From the NCBI GenBank assembly GCA_903843285.1, contig CAIMPC010000026.1, forward strand, positions 1 to 61,129: a stretch of 61,129 nucleotides of DNA, read 5' to 3'. Origin of the DNA: Candidatus Omnitrophota bacterium. GTDB taxonomy: Bacteria > Omnitrophota > Gorgyraeia > 2-01-FULL-45-10. Positions 34,426 through 42,288 of this stretch are shown here, piece by piece; the stretch's first letter is position 1; every line of letters starts with the position of its first letter. The notes under the pieces were generated by a model. The model did not search any database and was not told where the DNA came from. It saw only the letters and a program-made list of their open reading frames with translations. A program made the translations under genes and the position numbers.

Positions 34426-37359
34426 CTAAAATCTATACCTTAGCTCGGCGTAACCGTAATGGCCATAGTAGTCCTCTTTGAGTTCGAAGTCATAGTTGGC
34501 GGAGATGGTGATATTGCAATGGGTGATGAACGTGAGCTTTGCCCCGAAGTCGTAGCTCGACTGAGCCGGTGTGAAACCATTCGTCGTGAAAGCGCCGCCG
34601 CCCCCGGTGAATGTCGACGTCAGCTGCTGATCGTCACCGATCCAGTCATAGAGCCATTTTACCCGCAGTTCGGGGATGAGCGAGCCTTGCGTAAAGTCGA
34701 GCTGGCGCGCGAACTTGACTCCCAGGCCGGTCTGGGCTACATCGGTATCCTGCGCACTAACATTGAGACTGAGGGCACCTGCCCCTGTCTCCTCGTAGCT
34801 GTTAACGCGCAGATGCATGTACTGAAATGACACGATCGGCGTCACTGCCAGTTCTTTTATATCGAGACGGTATCCACCCCCTATGTAGCCGGTATACTGC
34901 TGGCCATTATAGGCGCCGGATGCGATCCGGTCTATGATGCCGGCTGCGACGTGGCGCGACGAATCATAGATATTGCAGGCGAATGCCGCAAGGACGTCGA
35001 TATATGCGCGTTCCCAACCATAAGTGCCGTAGAGAGCACCTTGGTAGCTGTCAACGTCGGTGCGAGCAGAAGAGTCTTTGGCCCTGACAAAATCCTGGGC
35101 AAATCCTCCCGACGCCCCTACCTTAAGCGGTTTTCGGACCGGCAGGTCAAATCCGAGGGCGGTGCCCCAGACAGTAGCGTCATAGCCATTCGAGTTGGCG
35201 CGCGGATCCTGGTGCATGTAGGTGCCGAACCCTTGCGTCCAGACCTCAGGAGTCTGCGGCACATAGTCATCGAGGTGGCTCTCCGGCCGCGACGACGGCT
35301 CAGCGAGCGCAGGGTCCTGAAAATTGTCAAGCCGTGAGACCGAAGCCATGACGAACTGGTTCATCCCCACCTGTGTAGTCTGCGGGATACTGTTATCGGT
35401 AGTCGGTATCATCGATTCGAGCGCGTCACCGATCGCCTGGCCAGAGGTCATAGAGTCGAGAGAGCTGAGGACTGTGAGTGTGTCGCCCGTAGCTGTGCCG
35501 CTCGCGGCGATGGAATTCAGAACAGCGCCGGCGGCAGCACCATTGGCGTTCGGGGCAAAGGAACTGTAGCTGTTCGCGCGTGCCGCGGTCAATACGAGGT
35601 CGCCGGTCGAGTCTGATCCGGACATAGAGAATACAGGGCTCGTCGTTGTGATCGTGCCGGGAACGGTCCCAATACCTGCCCCCGAGGCATCCATCACCTT
35701 GAAGGTCGTATTATTAGGGACGTATCCCTCTATCGCAACACTTATGGTGGTTGCCGCATTAAGCAGGGTGCCTGTGGTCGTAAGCCTGCCGAAATCGCTG
35801 GAGGAATTGGCCTGAAGCGTCAAGGCGGTGATGGTACCGTTAGTCACTGTCAATGCGGTATTTCCTATATCGAGCGTCGCAGGAGTTGCAACCGCCAATT
35901 TTATGCCACCCGTAATAACTCCCCTGTTGGTTATGGAGACTGTCCCGGCGCTGGCAGAACAATCGATAGCTGTCGTGCCGGTAATGGCCCCCGTATTGGT
36001 GATCTCAGTATTGCCGGCCAGGGCCTTCACCGCGGTATCCACGCCTGCACCCGGGCCAGTTATTGTGCCGTAATTATTTAGGATATTCTTCACGCTGCCG
36101 ATATATGGCGAAGAATGTGTATCGCCTTTAAAGAGCAGGGCTATATTTTCGCTACCAGTAACATTAAATTTTTTAATACCTGTAGCAGTCTCAATGGTCC
36201 CGTAATTGGTAACCGTATAATTTTGAGATCCGACGAGAATACCCTGGCCGCCGCTTATACTTCCGTTCGCGCCGACCGTAATAGTGTTGGGCGTGGCTGC
36301 GTCAAGGCTGGATAGCGCCTGAAAGCTCGCCCCAGCCCAAAGGCTGTTGCATGGGCCGGTAACATTAAAGCTGGCGTAACCGTTGCCATATTGTGAATTA
36401 TTCTTTGTATAAACATAGGATTGGATAGCATAAATACCGACTGTTATCACTACTCCGGATTCATCGGTGCCGGACGGGGATTTGGCTGCGGTATCGCCGG
36501 TGCCGCTTAGTAGTATAAACTCGGACATGCCCTGCACCTGGCTCAGCTTTTTGGGTGGGTCTTCAGCCTGGCCCCAATAGTAGGTATATCCCAGCTGCGA
36601 CCAGGGGAACTTTTTGGTACTGTACGTTTCATTTTCCTTGGTCGTGTAAGCCTTTTTATAATTGTCATATACATTATCTGCCGCAGCATCAGGCTCACTG
36701 GTGCAAAGCCCCGCGGCTTGTGCATCAGCAGGAATAGCGCCGCTTGTTCCGTAATCGCTGGTAGTAGTGCTGTACGAGGTGGGATCGGGCATACGCACTG
36801 GACGTAAAAGATGGATATTATCGCCGGAATTTCCGACAGTCACCGCCATTTCAAAGATGGTATCACTAGTGCCATTGTCAGGCATACCTAGGCCACGCTC
36901 TATGCCCTTGGCTACCGTGCTCGGGATCAAACCCTGACCGTCAATAAACGATGTCATATCATTTCCGGTAGTGACCCATGACTGCATCTTCATCGTCGCC
37001 AGATCCGGCCTGTAAATAACATAGTTAGTGCCTGCGGTTGCGGTACTTGACTCACCGTCATAGTACTTGCTCTCGGCAGCCGTTCTGACGATCAACTGAT
37101 TATTTAATGCAGCGCCGTAGTATCTCAAGCCATACGGGTTCGTTCCTACGGAACCGGCTTCGGATACGTTGATGATATCCCTGACCTTGTTGACGTCAGT
37201 GACAACCCAACCGTCCGGACTATCCGCATGCGCCTTGGCATTGTCCACTGAATTCTCATAGGTCTCAGTCGCGGCAAAAGCGGGAGATTCGGCAAGAAAA
37301 ATAAGGGATAAGAATAGGATGCGGAAGGATGAATATCTTACGCCATTAAAAGGTCTCAT
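34426..37359 (-). CDS. Autotransporter with C-terminal beta-barrel
   Basis: 977 residues. A signal peptide (about 12-30, ending SPAFA) precedes a passenger of repeated beta strands (TNTGAITGTTAID, VTNYGTIETATGI and similar, about 350-520) and a linker. The last roughly 270 residues form an autotransporter barrel: EVWTQGFGTYMHQDPRANSNGYDATVWG, FACNIYDSSRH, YTGYIGGGYRLDI, and a final strand ending YAELRYRF with the terminal Phe needed by the BAM complex. It would be secreted to the surface by type Va. The passenger's function is not recognisable. The gene looks more GC-rich than its neighbours, and type Va systems are mostly proteobacterial, so transfer is possible. Confidence 0.88.
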   Translation of the reverse strand: MRPFNGVRYSSFRILFLSLIFLAESPAFAATETYENSVDNAKAHADSPDGWVVTDVNKVRDIINVSEAGSVGTNPYGLRYYGAALNNQLIVRTAAESKYYDGESSTATAGTNYVIYRPDLATMKMQSWVTTGNDMTSFIDGQGLIPSTVAKGIERGLGMPDNGTSDTIFEMAVTVGNSGDNIHLLRPVRMPDPTSYSTTTSDYGTSGAIPADAQAAGLCTSEPDAAADNVYDNYKKAYTTKENETYSTKKFPWSQLGYTYYWGQAEDPPKKLSQVQGMSEFILLSGTGDTAAKSPSGTDESGVVITVGIYAIQSYVYTKNNSQYGNGYASFNVTGPCNSLWAGASFQALSSLDAATPNTITVGANGSISGGQGILVGSQNYTVTNYGTIETATGIKKFNVTGSENIALLFKGDTHSSPYIGSVKNILNNYGTITGPGAGVDTAVKALAGNTEITNTGAITGTTAIDCSASAGTVSITNRGVITGGIKLAVATPATLDIGNTALTVTNGTITALTLQANSSSDFGRLTTTGTLLNAATTISVAIEGYVPNNTTFKVMDASGAGIGTVPGTITTTSPVFSMSGSDSTGDLVLTAARANSYSSFAPNANGAAAGAVLNSIAASGTATGDTLTVLSSLDSMTSGQAIGDALESMIPTTDNSIPQTTQVGMNQFVMASVSRLDNFQDPALAEPSSRPESHLDDYVPQTPEVWTQGFGTYMHQDPRANSNGYDATVWGTALGFDLPVRKPLKVGASGGFAQDFVRAKDSSARTDVDSYQGALYGTYGWERAYIDVLAAFACNIYDSSRHVAAGIIDRIASGAYNGQQYTGYIGGGYRLDIKELAVTPIVSFQYMHLRVNSYEETGAGALSLNVSAQDTDVAQTGLGVKFARQLDFTQGSLIPELRVKWLYDWIGDDQQLTSTFTGGGGAFTTNGFTPAQSSYDFGAKLTFITHCNITISANYDFELKEDYYGHYGYAELRYRF

Positions 37360-37420
37360 ATGTATCTTGGGCTAAGTATACCTCGCACTGCTTCTTTGTG
37401 CAAATTTTTTCAGAAATCAT

Positions 37421-37458
37421 AGAAAAAGCCCTCATCAGTACATTCTAACGAGGGCTTC
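37421..37458 (-). terminator. Intrinsic terminator of the patatin operon
   Basis: GCCCTC (37428-37433) pairs with GAGGGC (37450-37455). On the minus strand the stem is followed by five T, and this lies downstream of the second patatin gene (stop at 37719). Confidence 0.6.
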
Positions 37459-37489
37459 GATGCTATCTACCTATTTGTTTCCAGGTAAA

Positions 37490-37552
37490 ATAAGTGGTGA
37501 GGGGCTTAACACTATCTTATAAACTCCTATCTTGTGCTTACAAAATGTCCGG
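37490..37552. repeat. Mobile-element-like scar, copy 1
   Basis: ATAAGTGGTGAGGGG (37490-37504) and AAAATGTCCGG (37542-37552) both recur exactly, in the same order and orientation, at 60040-60054 and 60212-60222. TGTCCGG-type sequences are common at ends of IS481-like elements, but no transposase is present. The gene-free stretch 37360-37718 otherwise contains only the terminator above. Confidence 0.4.
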
Positions 37553-37718
37553 TAATTTTTGAATGGAAATCCTTTAACTTATTACTTCATATATAGATAC
37601 GAATGTCCGCCTTTCCTGACCCGGACTTAATCTTATATGGCTTTCACCTTATTTATCCTGCGAGAATATTACCACCGTGTATGGACCGATACTGGCTTTG
37701 CCAGAACAAGGTAGCCCA

Positions 37719-38999
37719 TCAATTTTTTGGGCCATCATCCTCTGCCTCATATCCAGGTGGTGTCTTATGCCACTTATATCCGCTGATCGCGTCATCATAT
37801 CCGCGATTAAATAGTCTGCGCATCTCTTTTTTGTCAAACAGCTCTTTCAGCTGAGGTTTAAAATCGGCTGGAACATAAGCCAAATTAAAATCCAGACCCC
37901 TCCTCTTCGCATTAGCATAGAGCCTGTAGATATCCCCGCTATTCTCCGATGCCACTACCGTGTCAATAGCGCGTACGCTTATAGCTACCAAACTCTTTTT
38001 TACCTGTTGCCTAATAGGTGACATAGAACAGTTACTTAAGATATATATTTGCGGCCTGTATTTGGAGGGGTCTATACCTAAGATCTTAGCCGCACCTTCC
38101 ATATTTTTTGTTAAACGGTCAATGTAGAAGACGCCTCTCATAGTACCGGCGTCGACATGCATCTCATCATAAATATCACCGGACGCGGAAACGACTTTAA
38201 AATATACCGGAGGAAACGTCATTGGCAGCGAGTTTGAAGCCAGAATTATTTTACGGAACATCTTCACCGAATCAGGGCCGCCCTTACACGCAACAGCCCC
38301 CATGTCCCAAACAACAAATTCCTGCGCGTCAAGATTTACGGTACCTATGAATAGCCTGCGGCCGCGTTTATGCTCTTTGGCCACCCTGGCTATCAAATCC
38401 TCATCGACAAATGACGCGATCTTCTTGATCAGCGGCGCGGAACTCATGAAAGAGCCTTCAGATAATATATTGAAGACGTTGTTCCGCTTCATTATATCCT
38501 TAGTCGCTAGAGTCGTAAAAAAACTCTCGAGCCTGTCATCGTAATCTCTACCTAAGAACGCATATATGGCGATGAACGCTCCGGTGCTGACGCCTGTAAT
38601 TATTTTAAAGAGCGGCCGCGAGCCCTCCTTAGACCATCCTCTTAAGAACCCTGCCCCATAAGCGCCGTTAGCCCCGGCGCCTGAAACGGCCAGCACGGGA
38701 TAAGTCTTTATGCCGAACTCGTTAGTAGGATAATCGCCGCTACCCTCTTCTTTAAATGAATCTATCAGGCTCTTCTGCATAACGACCGGATCGGGGTCAT
38801 CAATATATGAGCGGATATCCGACATGCCGCTTATAGAAACTTTTTCACCAAAGTCTATCGGAGCTGCGCACCGTGTCCGCACAATAGTACAGCTCCGTAT
38901 CGATATTAAGCTGATCGGAAGAACAATCACTAGAATACCCGCCAGCCACTTTTTACTTATGGCCCTCACGTCCCCATACCTTATTATCCTATTCCCCAT
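37719..38999 (-). CDS. Patatin-like phospholipase, copy 2
   Basis: 426 residues. The patatin fold is supported by the oxyanion-loop motif SGAGANGAYGAGFLRGWS, the nucleophile motif GVSTGAF and the acid motif VDAGTMRG. Compared with its tandem paralogue (39427-40671) the oxyanion motif is GAGANG rather than GGGANG and the acid motif is DAG rather than DGG, so activity may be altered. An N-terminal hydrophobic segment (about 18-35) without a convincing lipobox suggests an anchored envelope enzyme. It would hydrolyse phospholipids or other acyl esters. It is the last gene before a terminator. A GTG ten codons downstream is a possible alternative start. Confidence 0.88.
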   Translation of the reverse strand: MGNRIIRYGDVRAISKKWLAGILVIVLPISLISIRSCTIVRTRCAAPIDFGEKVSISGMSDIRSYIDDPDPVVMQKSLIDSFKEEGSGDYPTNEFGIKTYPVLAVSGAGANGAYGAGFLRGWSKEGSRPLFKIITGVSTGAFIAIYAFLGRDYDDRLESFFTTLATKDIMKRNNVFNILSEGSFMSSAPLIKKIASFVDEDLIARVAKEHKRGRRLFIGTVNLDAQEFVVWDMGAVACKGGPDSVKMFRKIILASNSLPMTFPPVYFKVVSASGDIYDEMHVDAGTMRGVFYIDRLTKNMEGAAKILGIDPSKYRPQIYILSNCSMSPIRQQVKKSLVAISVRAIDTVVASENSGDIYRLYANAKRRGLDFNLAYVPADFKPQLKELFDKKEMRRLFNRGYDDAISGYKWHKTPPGYEAEDDGPKN

Positions 39000-39020
39000 A
39001 GCATTTTTATCATTTAGCGC

Positions 39021-39395
39021 CTACTTATTCTCTCTCTTCGCCATACCTTGCTTCGCATGTGTCTCTCTCACCAACTTTTCACAAAACTCGACATCCTTGG
39101 ATACGTCGATGTTATATTTTAGGCCAAGCTCTTTTAGTTTTAAGATAGTCTTAGTTAGATATGACTCTGCATTAGCATAAAACTCCGTTGCCCTTTGGGG
39201 TTCATGCACACCGTCTCCATTCTCTATCCATAGTATTGCTTTTTTATAGAGCCCGTTTGCCTCACCAAGCTTTGGGTTATCGGTTAGTTCTTGTTTATAT
39301 TGCGGTCTCCACGCAAAACAGTCCGCGGGAGCAATCGCAGCAACAGTAAACATCGCCAGCATTGCCAAGCTACATATTACGACATATCTTTTCAT
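39021..39395 (-). CDS. Small exported protein between two patatin genes
   Basis: 124 residues from the ATG at 39395, which has an AGGAGG site 6 bases upstream; upstream codons in the same frame belong to the patatin gene's shadow. A signal peptide (about 1-28, ending APADCFA) precedes a helical, charged domain with YKKAILWIENGDGV and YANAESYLTKTILKLKELGLKYNIDVSKD. No family recognised. Its place between two patatin-like lipases suggests a periplasmic partner or inhibitor, which is inference. Confidence 0.7.
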   Translation of the reverse strand: MKRYVVICSLAMLAMFTVAAIAPADCFAWRPQYKQELTDNPKLGEANGLYKKAILWIENGDGVHEPQRATEFYANAESYLTKTILKLKELGLKYNIDVSKDVEFCEKLVRETHAKQGMAKRENK

Positions 39396-39426
39396 CTCAT
39401 CCTCCTGGTTAGTTCGATGATATTTT

Positions 39427-40671
39427 TCATTCCGTCTTTTCCGCTGCTTCATCCTCCGCCCCATATCCGGGAGGCGTCTTATGCCATTTATATCCGCTGA
39501 CAGCATCATCATATCCGCGTTTAAAGAGCCTCTGCATTTCTTTCGTGTCAAACAGCTCTTTTGAATTAGGCTTAAAATCGGCCGGAATATACGCTAAATT
39601 GAAATCCAGGCCCCTTCTTTTAGCAGTGGAATAGAGCCTGTAAATATCCCCGTTATTTGCTGCTGCCACCACCGTGTCAAGTGAGCGCACGCTTATATCT
39701 ACCAGGCTGTCTTTTACCTGCTGTCTATTAGGCGACATATAACCGTTGCTTAATATATAGATCTGCGGCCTGTATTTTGATGGATCGATACCGAAAAGCT
39801 TAGCCGCTCCTTCCATGTTCTTTGTTAATCGGTCAATAGAAAATACGCCTCTCATAGTACCGCCATCTACGTGCATTTCATCATAAAGCTCTCCGGACTC
39901 GGCAGAAACTTTAAAAGTTACCGGAGGAAACGTCATTGGCAGAGAACTTGAGGCCATGAGTATCTTTCGGAACATCATCAACGAATCACCGCCCCCTTTA
40001 CACGCAATAGCGCCCATATCCCATACGACAAATTCCTGCGCGTCAAGATTTACGGTACCTACGAATAGCCTGCGGCCGCGTTTATGTTCTTCGACAACCT
40101 TTGCCATTAATTTTCCATCCACAATAGATGCGATCTTTTTAGCCATCGGAGCGGAGCTCATGAGTGAGTCTCCGAATATAATTTTGAATACGTTATTTTT
40201 TCTCATTATATCTTTGGTTGATATTGTGGTAAAAAAATGCTCGAGCTGGTCATCGTAATCTTTTCCTAAAAACGCATAAAGAGCGATTAGCGACCCACTA
40301 CTGACACCTGTAATAATCTTAAAAGTCGGGCGTGAACCCTCCTTAGACCATCCTTTTAATAGCCCTGCGCCATAAGCACCGTTAGCCCCACCGCCTGAGA
40401 TAGCCAGCACAGGATAGACCTTTATGCCCAGGAAGTTAACCGGACCTTCTTCTTTAAATGACTCAACCAGGCTCTTCTGCATAACGATCGGATCGGGGTT
40501 ATCCATATCAGTGCGTATATCCGGCATGCCGCTGATAGTAACCTTTCCGGAAAAATCCATCGGCACCGCATTTCGCGGCCTAATGGTAGCGCAACCCTGA
40601 ATTAATAACGCACTCATTAAAAAAATAACTGCAAGGAAGCCTGACATCCATCCTGTTCTTACGTTTTTCAT
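39427..40671 (-). CDS. Patatin-like phospholipase lipoprotein, copy 1
   Basis: 414 residues. A lipoprotein signal with lipobox LIQGC (Cys27) implies membrane anchoring. The catalytic elements are complete: SGGGANGAYGAGLLKGWS (oxyanion loop), GVSSGSL (nucleophile Ser) and VDGGTMRG (catalytic Asp). It is very similar along its whole length to the gene at 37719-38999, with identical stretches such as EHKRGRRLF, GTVNLDAQEFVVWDMGA and NMEGAAK, so a tandem duplication with a small gene in between is likely. Expected role is phospholipid acyl hydrolysis in envelope remodelling. The gene follows two small membrane peptides and three receiver genes. Confidence 0.92.
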   Translation of the reverse strand: MKNVRTGWMSGFLAVIFLMSALLIQGCATIRPRNAVPMDFSGKVTISGMPDIRTDMDNPDPIVMQKSLVESFKEEGPVNFLGIKVYPVLAISGGGANGAYGAGLLKGWSKEGSRPTFKIITGVSSGSLIALYAFLGKDYDDQLEHFFTTISTKDIMRKNNVFKIIFGDSLMSSAPMAKKIASIVDGKLMAKVVEEHKRGRRLFVGTVNLDAQEFVVWDMGAIACKGGGDSLMMFRKILMASSSLPMTFPPVTFKVSAESGELYDEMHVDGGTMRGVFSIDRLTKNMEGAAKLFGIDPSKYRPQIYILSNGYMSPNRQQVKDSLVDISVRSLDTVVAAANNGDIYRLYSTAKRRGLDFNLAYIPADFKPNSKELFDTKEMQRLFKRGYDDAVSGYKWHKTPPGYGAEDEAAEKTE

Positions 40672-40695
40672 ATATACCCCATCTCTATTTATTCT

Positions 40696-40812
40696 TTAAG
40701 TCGCCAGTAGGCGACCACGTAAGTCATAATTTGTATTGTAATTAGCAATGCGCAGGATTGACACGCAAATCAGAAGTGCTATCGCTATTAAGAATATCTT
40801 TTTCAATTTCAT
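40696..40812 (-). CDS. 38-residue membrane peptide
   Basis: An ATG at 40812 with AAAGGTG about 10 bases upstream opens a 38-codon frame: a positively charged start (MKLKK), one hydrophobic helix (IFLIAIALLICVSILRIA) and a short polar tail. It lies 18 bases after the PLDc_N gene and 24 bases before the patatin gene. It may be a small membrane peptide that regulates a neighbour; no family is recognised. Confidence 0.5.
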   Translation of the reverse strand: MKLKKIFLIAIALLICVSILRIANYNTNYDLRGRLLAT

Positions 40813-40830
40813 TAGCTCAACACCTTTAAG

Positions 40831-40998
40831 CTATTTCTTCTTGCCAAGCAGAAAATAAAGAATCATTCCGATAACAGGCAAAATTAGTATCAGGATAATC
40901 CACAACAACTTATTACCTGCCTCCGCGGAGCTTTTCAGGATATCTACAATGGCAATAATATCCAGAATCAAAACTATAAGCGACACCATTCCTATCAT
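40831..40998 (-). CDS. PLDc_N-domain small membrane protein, copy in locus 1
   Basis: 55 residues from the ATG at 40998 with AGGAGG 5 bases upstream. Two membrane helices with the PLDc_N signature ILDIIAIVDILKSSAEAGNKLLWIILILILPVIGMILYFLLGKK. This module (phospholipase D nuclease N-terminal) normally sits in membrane anchors and also in small stand-alone proteins of unknown function in envelope-stress operons. Two close paralogues lie at 55306-55587 and 56004-56177. It follows the receiver gene 41044-41424 by 45 bases. Confidence 0.85.
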   Translation of the reverse strand: MIGMVSLIVLILDIIAIVDILKSSAEAGNKLLWIILILILPVIGMILYFLLGKKK

Positions 40999-41043
40999 AA
41001 CTCCTCCTATTCAGCTTTGCGCCCTATCGCATAATCTCACCAC

Positions 41044-41424
41044 TTATACGGTGATATGTTTCTTTTGTGCGCTCGCTGGGTTGTCGACCTCTATCTTCTT
41101 TATCATATCCTTAATCGAATGCGTACCCTTATGAAAGCACCCACATACCGAACGAGAAAACGCCTTAGCATTCTTTGCGTGCGCGGAGTGAATATAAATC
41201 TTGGCAAACTCCCACCTGTTTATGAGCGTTGCTATTAACTCTGGCCCGCTTATCTCGGGCAAAAATAAATCCAAAATAATAACATCGGGAGTATATCCTG
41301 ACTTAGCTAATCCCAATACCTCGTAGCCTGCAAACGCTGTCTCTACCACATGGCCCGAACCCGTAAATCTGCATTTCATCAGTTTTACAAGATCGTGATT
41401 GTCGTCGATGATCAATACCTTCAT
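41044..41424 (-). CDS. Single-domain response regulator, third of three
   Basis: 126 residues, receiver domain only: acidic pair IIDDNHD, phospho-acceptor Asp in VIILDLFLPEISG, the switch Ser in IYIHSAHAK and a Lys near FHKGTHSI. No output domain follows, so it may pass phosphate on or bind a partner. It overlaps the previous receiver gene by ATGA (41421-41424). Confidence 0.88.
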   Translation of the reverse strand: MKVLIIDDNHDLVKLMKCRFTGSGHVVETAFAGYEVLGLAKSGYTPDVIILDLFLPEISGPELIATLINRWEFAKIYIHSAHAKNAKAFSRSVCGCFHKGTHSIKDMIKKIEVDNPASAQKKHITV

Positions 41425-41876
41425 ATCTTCTCTTCGTGGAGCGGCCCTATTTTATCAACTTCCGCATGGTATATTTTAGAGCTCCCCGGAGCATTAAGAC
41501 CCGCTGTCGCTTTTTTCAGGACATCTTCGATTTCCCATAAAAGGTCCTCAGGATCAAATGGTTTGCTTATTAAGTATTCTGCCCCGCTTTCTGTTCCGCG
41601 CCGTTGCACAGACTCTCCCAAGAGTGCCGTTACCATAATAACGGGTATATCTTTCGTTTTGACGTTTGCTTTAAGTAGCTTACATACTTCAAAACCGTTT
41701 TGCCCCGATAGTAAAACGTCTAACAGTATAACGCTCGGCTTCTCTTCAGCCGCCTTTTCGATACACTCATTCCCGCTGGATGCGGTGATAACCGTATACC
41801 CATTTTTTTCTAATCGAATCCTGATCATTTTCTGCACATCATACTCATCATCTACTACTAGAATCTTTGCTCCCAT
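41421..41876 (-). CDS. Single-domain response regulator, second of three
   Basis: 151 residues. The receiver has VVDDEYD, the acceptor Asp in VILLDVLLSGQNG, Thr in VMVTALLGES and the Lys in YLISKPFDPEDL, all expected. A short C-terminal extension (about 125-151) has no domain. Its start overlaps the previous gene by 29 bases and its stop the next by four, so the three receivers are translated as a coupled set behind the kinase. Confidence 0.9.
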   Translation of the reverse strand: MGAKILVVDDEYDVQKMIRIRLEKNGYTVITASSGNECIEKAAEEKPSVILLDVLLSGQNGFEVCKLLKANVKTKDIPVIMVTALLGESVQRRGTESGAEYLISKPFDPEDLLWEIEDVLKKATAGLNAPGSSKIYHAEVDKIGPLHEEKI

Positions 41877-42273
41877 GATCCATCTCCTTTTTCAAATTAA
41901 CGCTTTCCGATTGTTCCAGCATCTTCTTTACTGCGCTTATCAATTCTTTAGGCTGAAATGGCTTGGCAATGTATCCGTCAGCTCCGCATTCCTCAGCTCT
42001 TTGTGCCACAGAAGTGACAGTAGCAGAAATCAAAAGTATGGGGATATGCTTCAGGTCTTTATCCTCTTTTAAGATTCTGGCAACTTCATCACCGTTCATA
42101 TCCGGCATATGGAAATCGAGTATTATAAGATCCGGAATAATTTGGCGTGCCATCTCCAGCGCCTCCCGGCCATCTCTGGCACCGATCGTCTCATAACCGG
42201 TCTTATTTAATCTTAGCAATAAGATCTTTAATACATCCGGCTCATCATCTACTACCAGAATCTTCTTTGCCAC
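41848..42273 (-). CDS. Single-domain response regulator, first of three
   Basis: 141 residues starting with GTG at 42273 (GGAGG 7 bases upstream). The receiver has VVDDEPD, the acceptor Asp in LIILDFHMPDMNG, the switch Ser in LLISATVTS and Lys in YIAKPFQPKEL. The C-terminal tail of about 18 residues is charged. It is the nearest candidate partner of the kinase that ends 15 bases upstream; all three receivers lack DNA-binding domains, so transcription control must use another regulator. Confidence 0.92.
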   Translation of the reverse strand: MAKKILVVDDEPDVLKILLLRLNKTGYETIGARDGREALEMARQIIPDLIILDFHMPDMNGDEVARILKEDKDLKHIPILLISATVTSVAQRAEECGADGYIAKPFQPKELISAVKKMLEQSESVNLKKEMDHGSKDSSSR

Positions 42274-42288
42274 GCTTTAGCCTCCACT

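Noticed and set aside
34951..36073. Plus-strand open frames opposite the autotransporter gene
   Set aside because: High GC and repeat codons leave the opposite strand open; no ribosome-binding sites or motifs.
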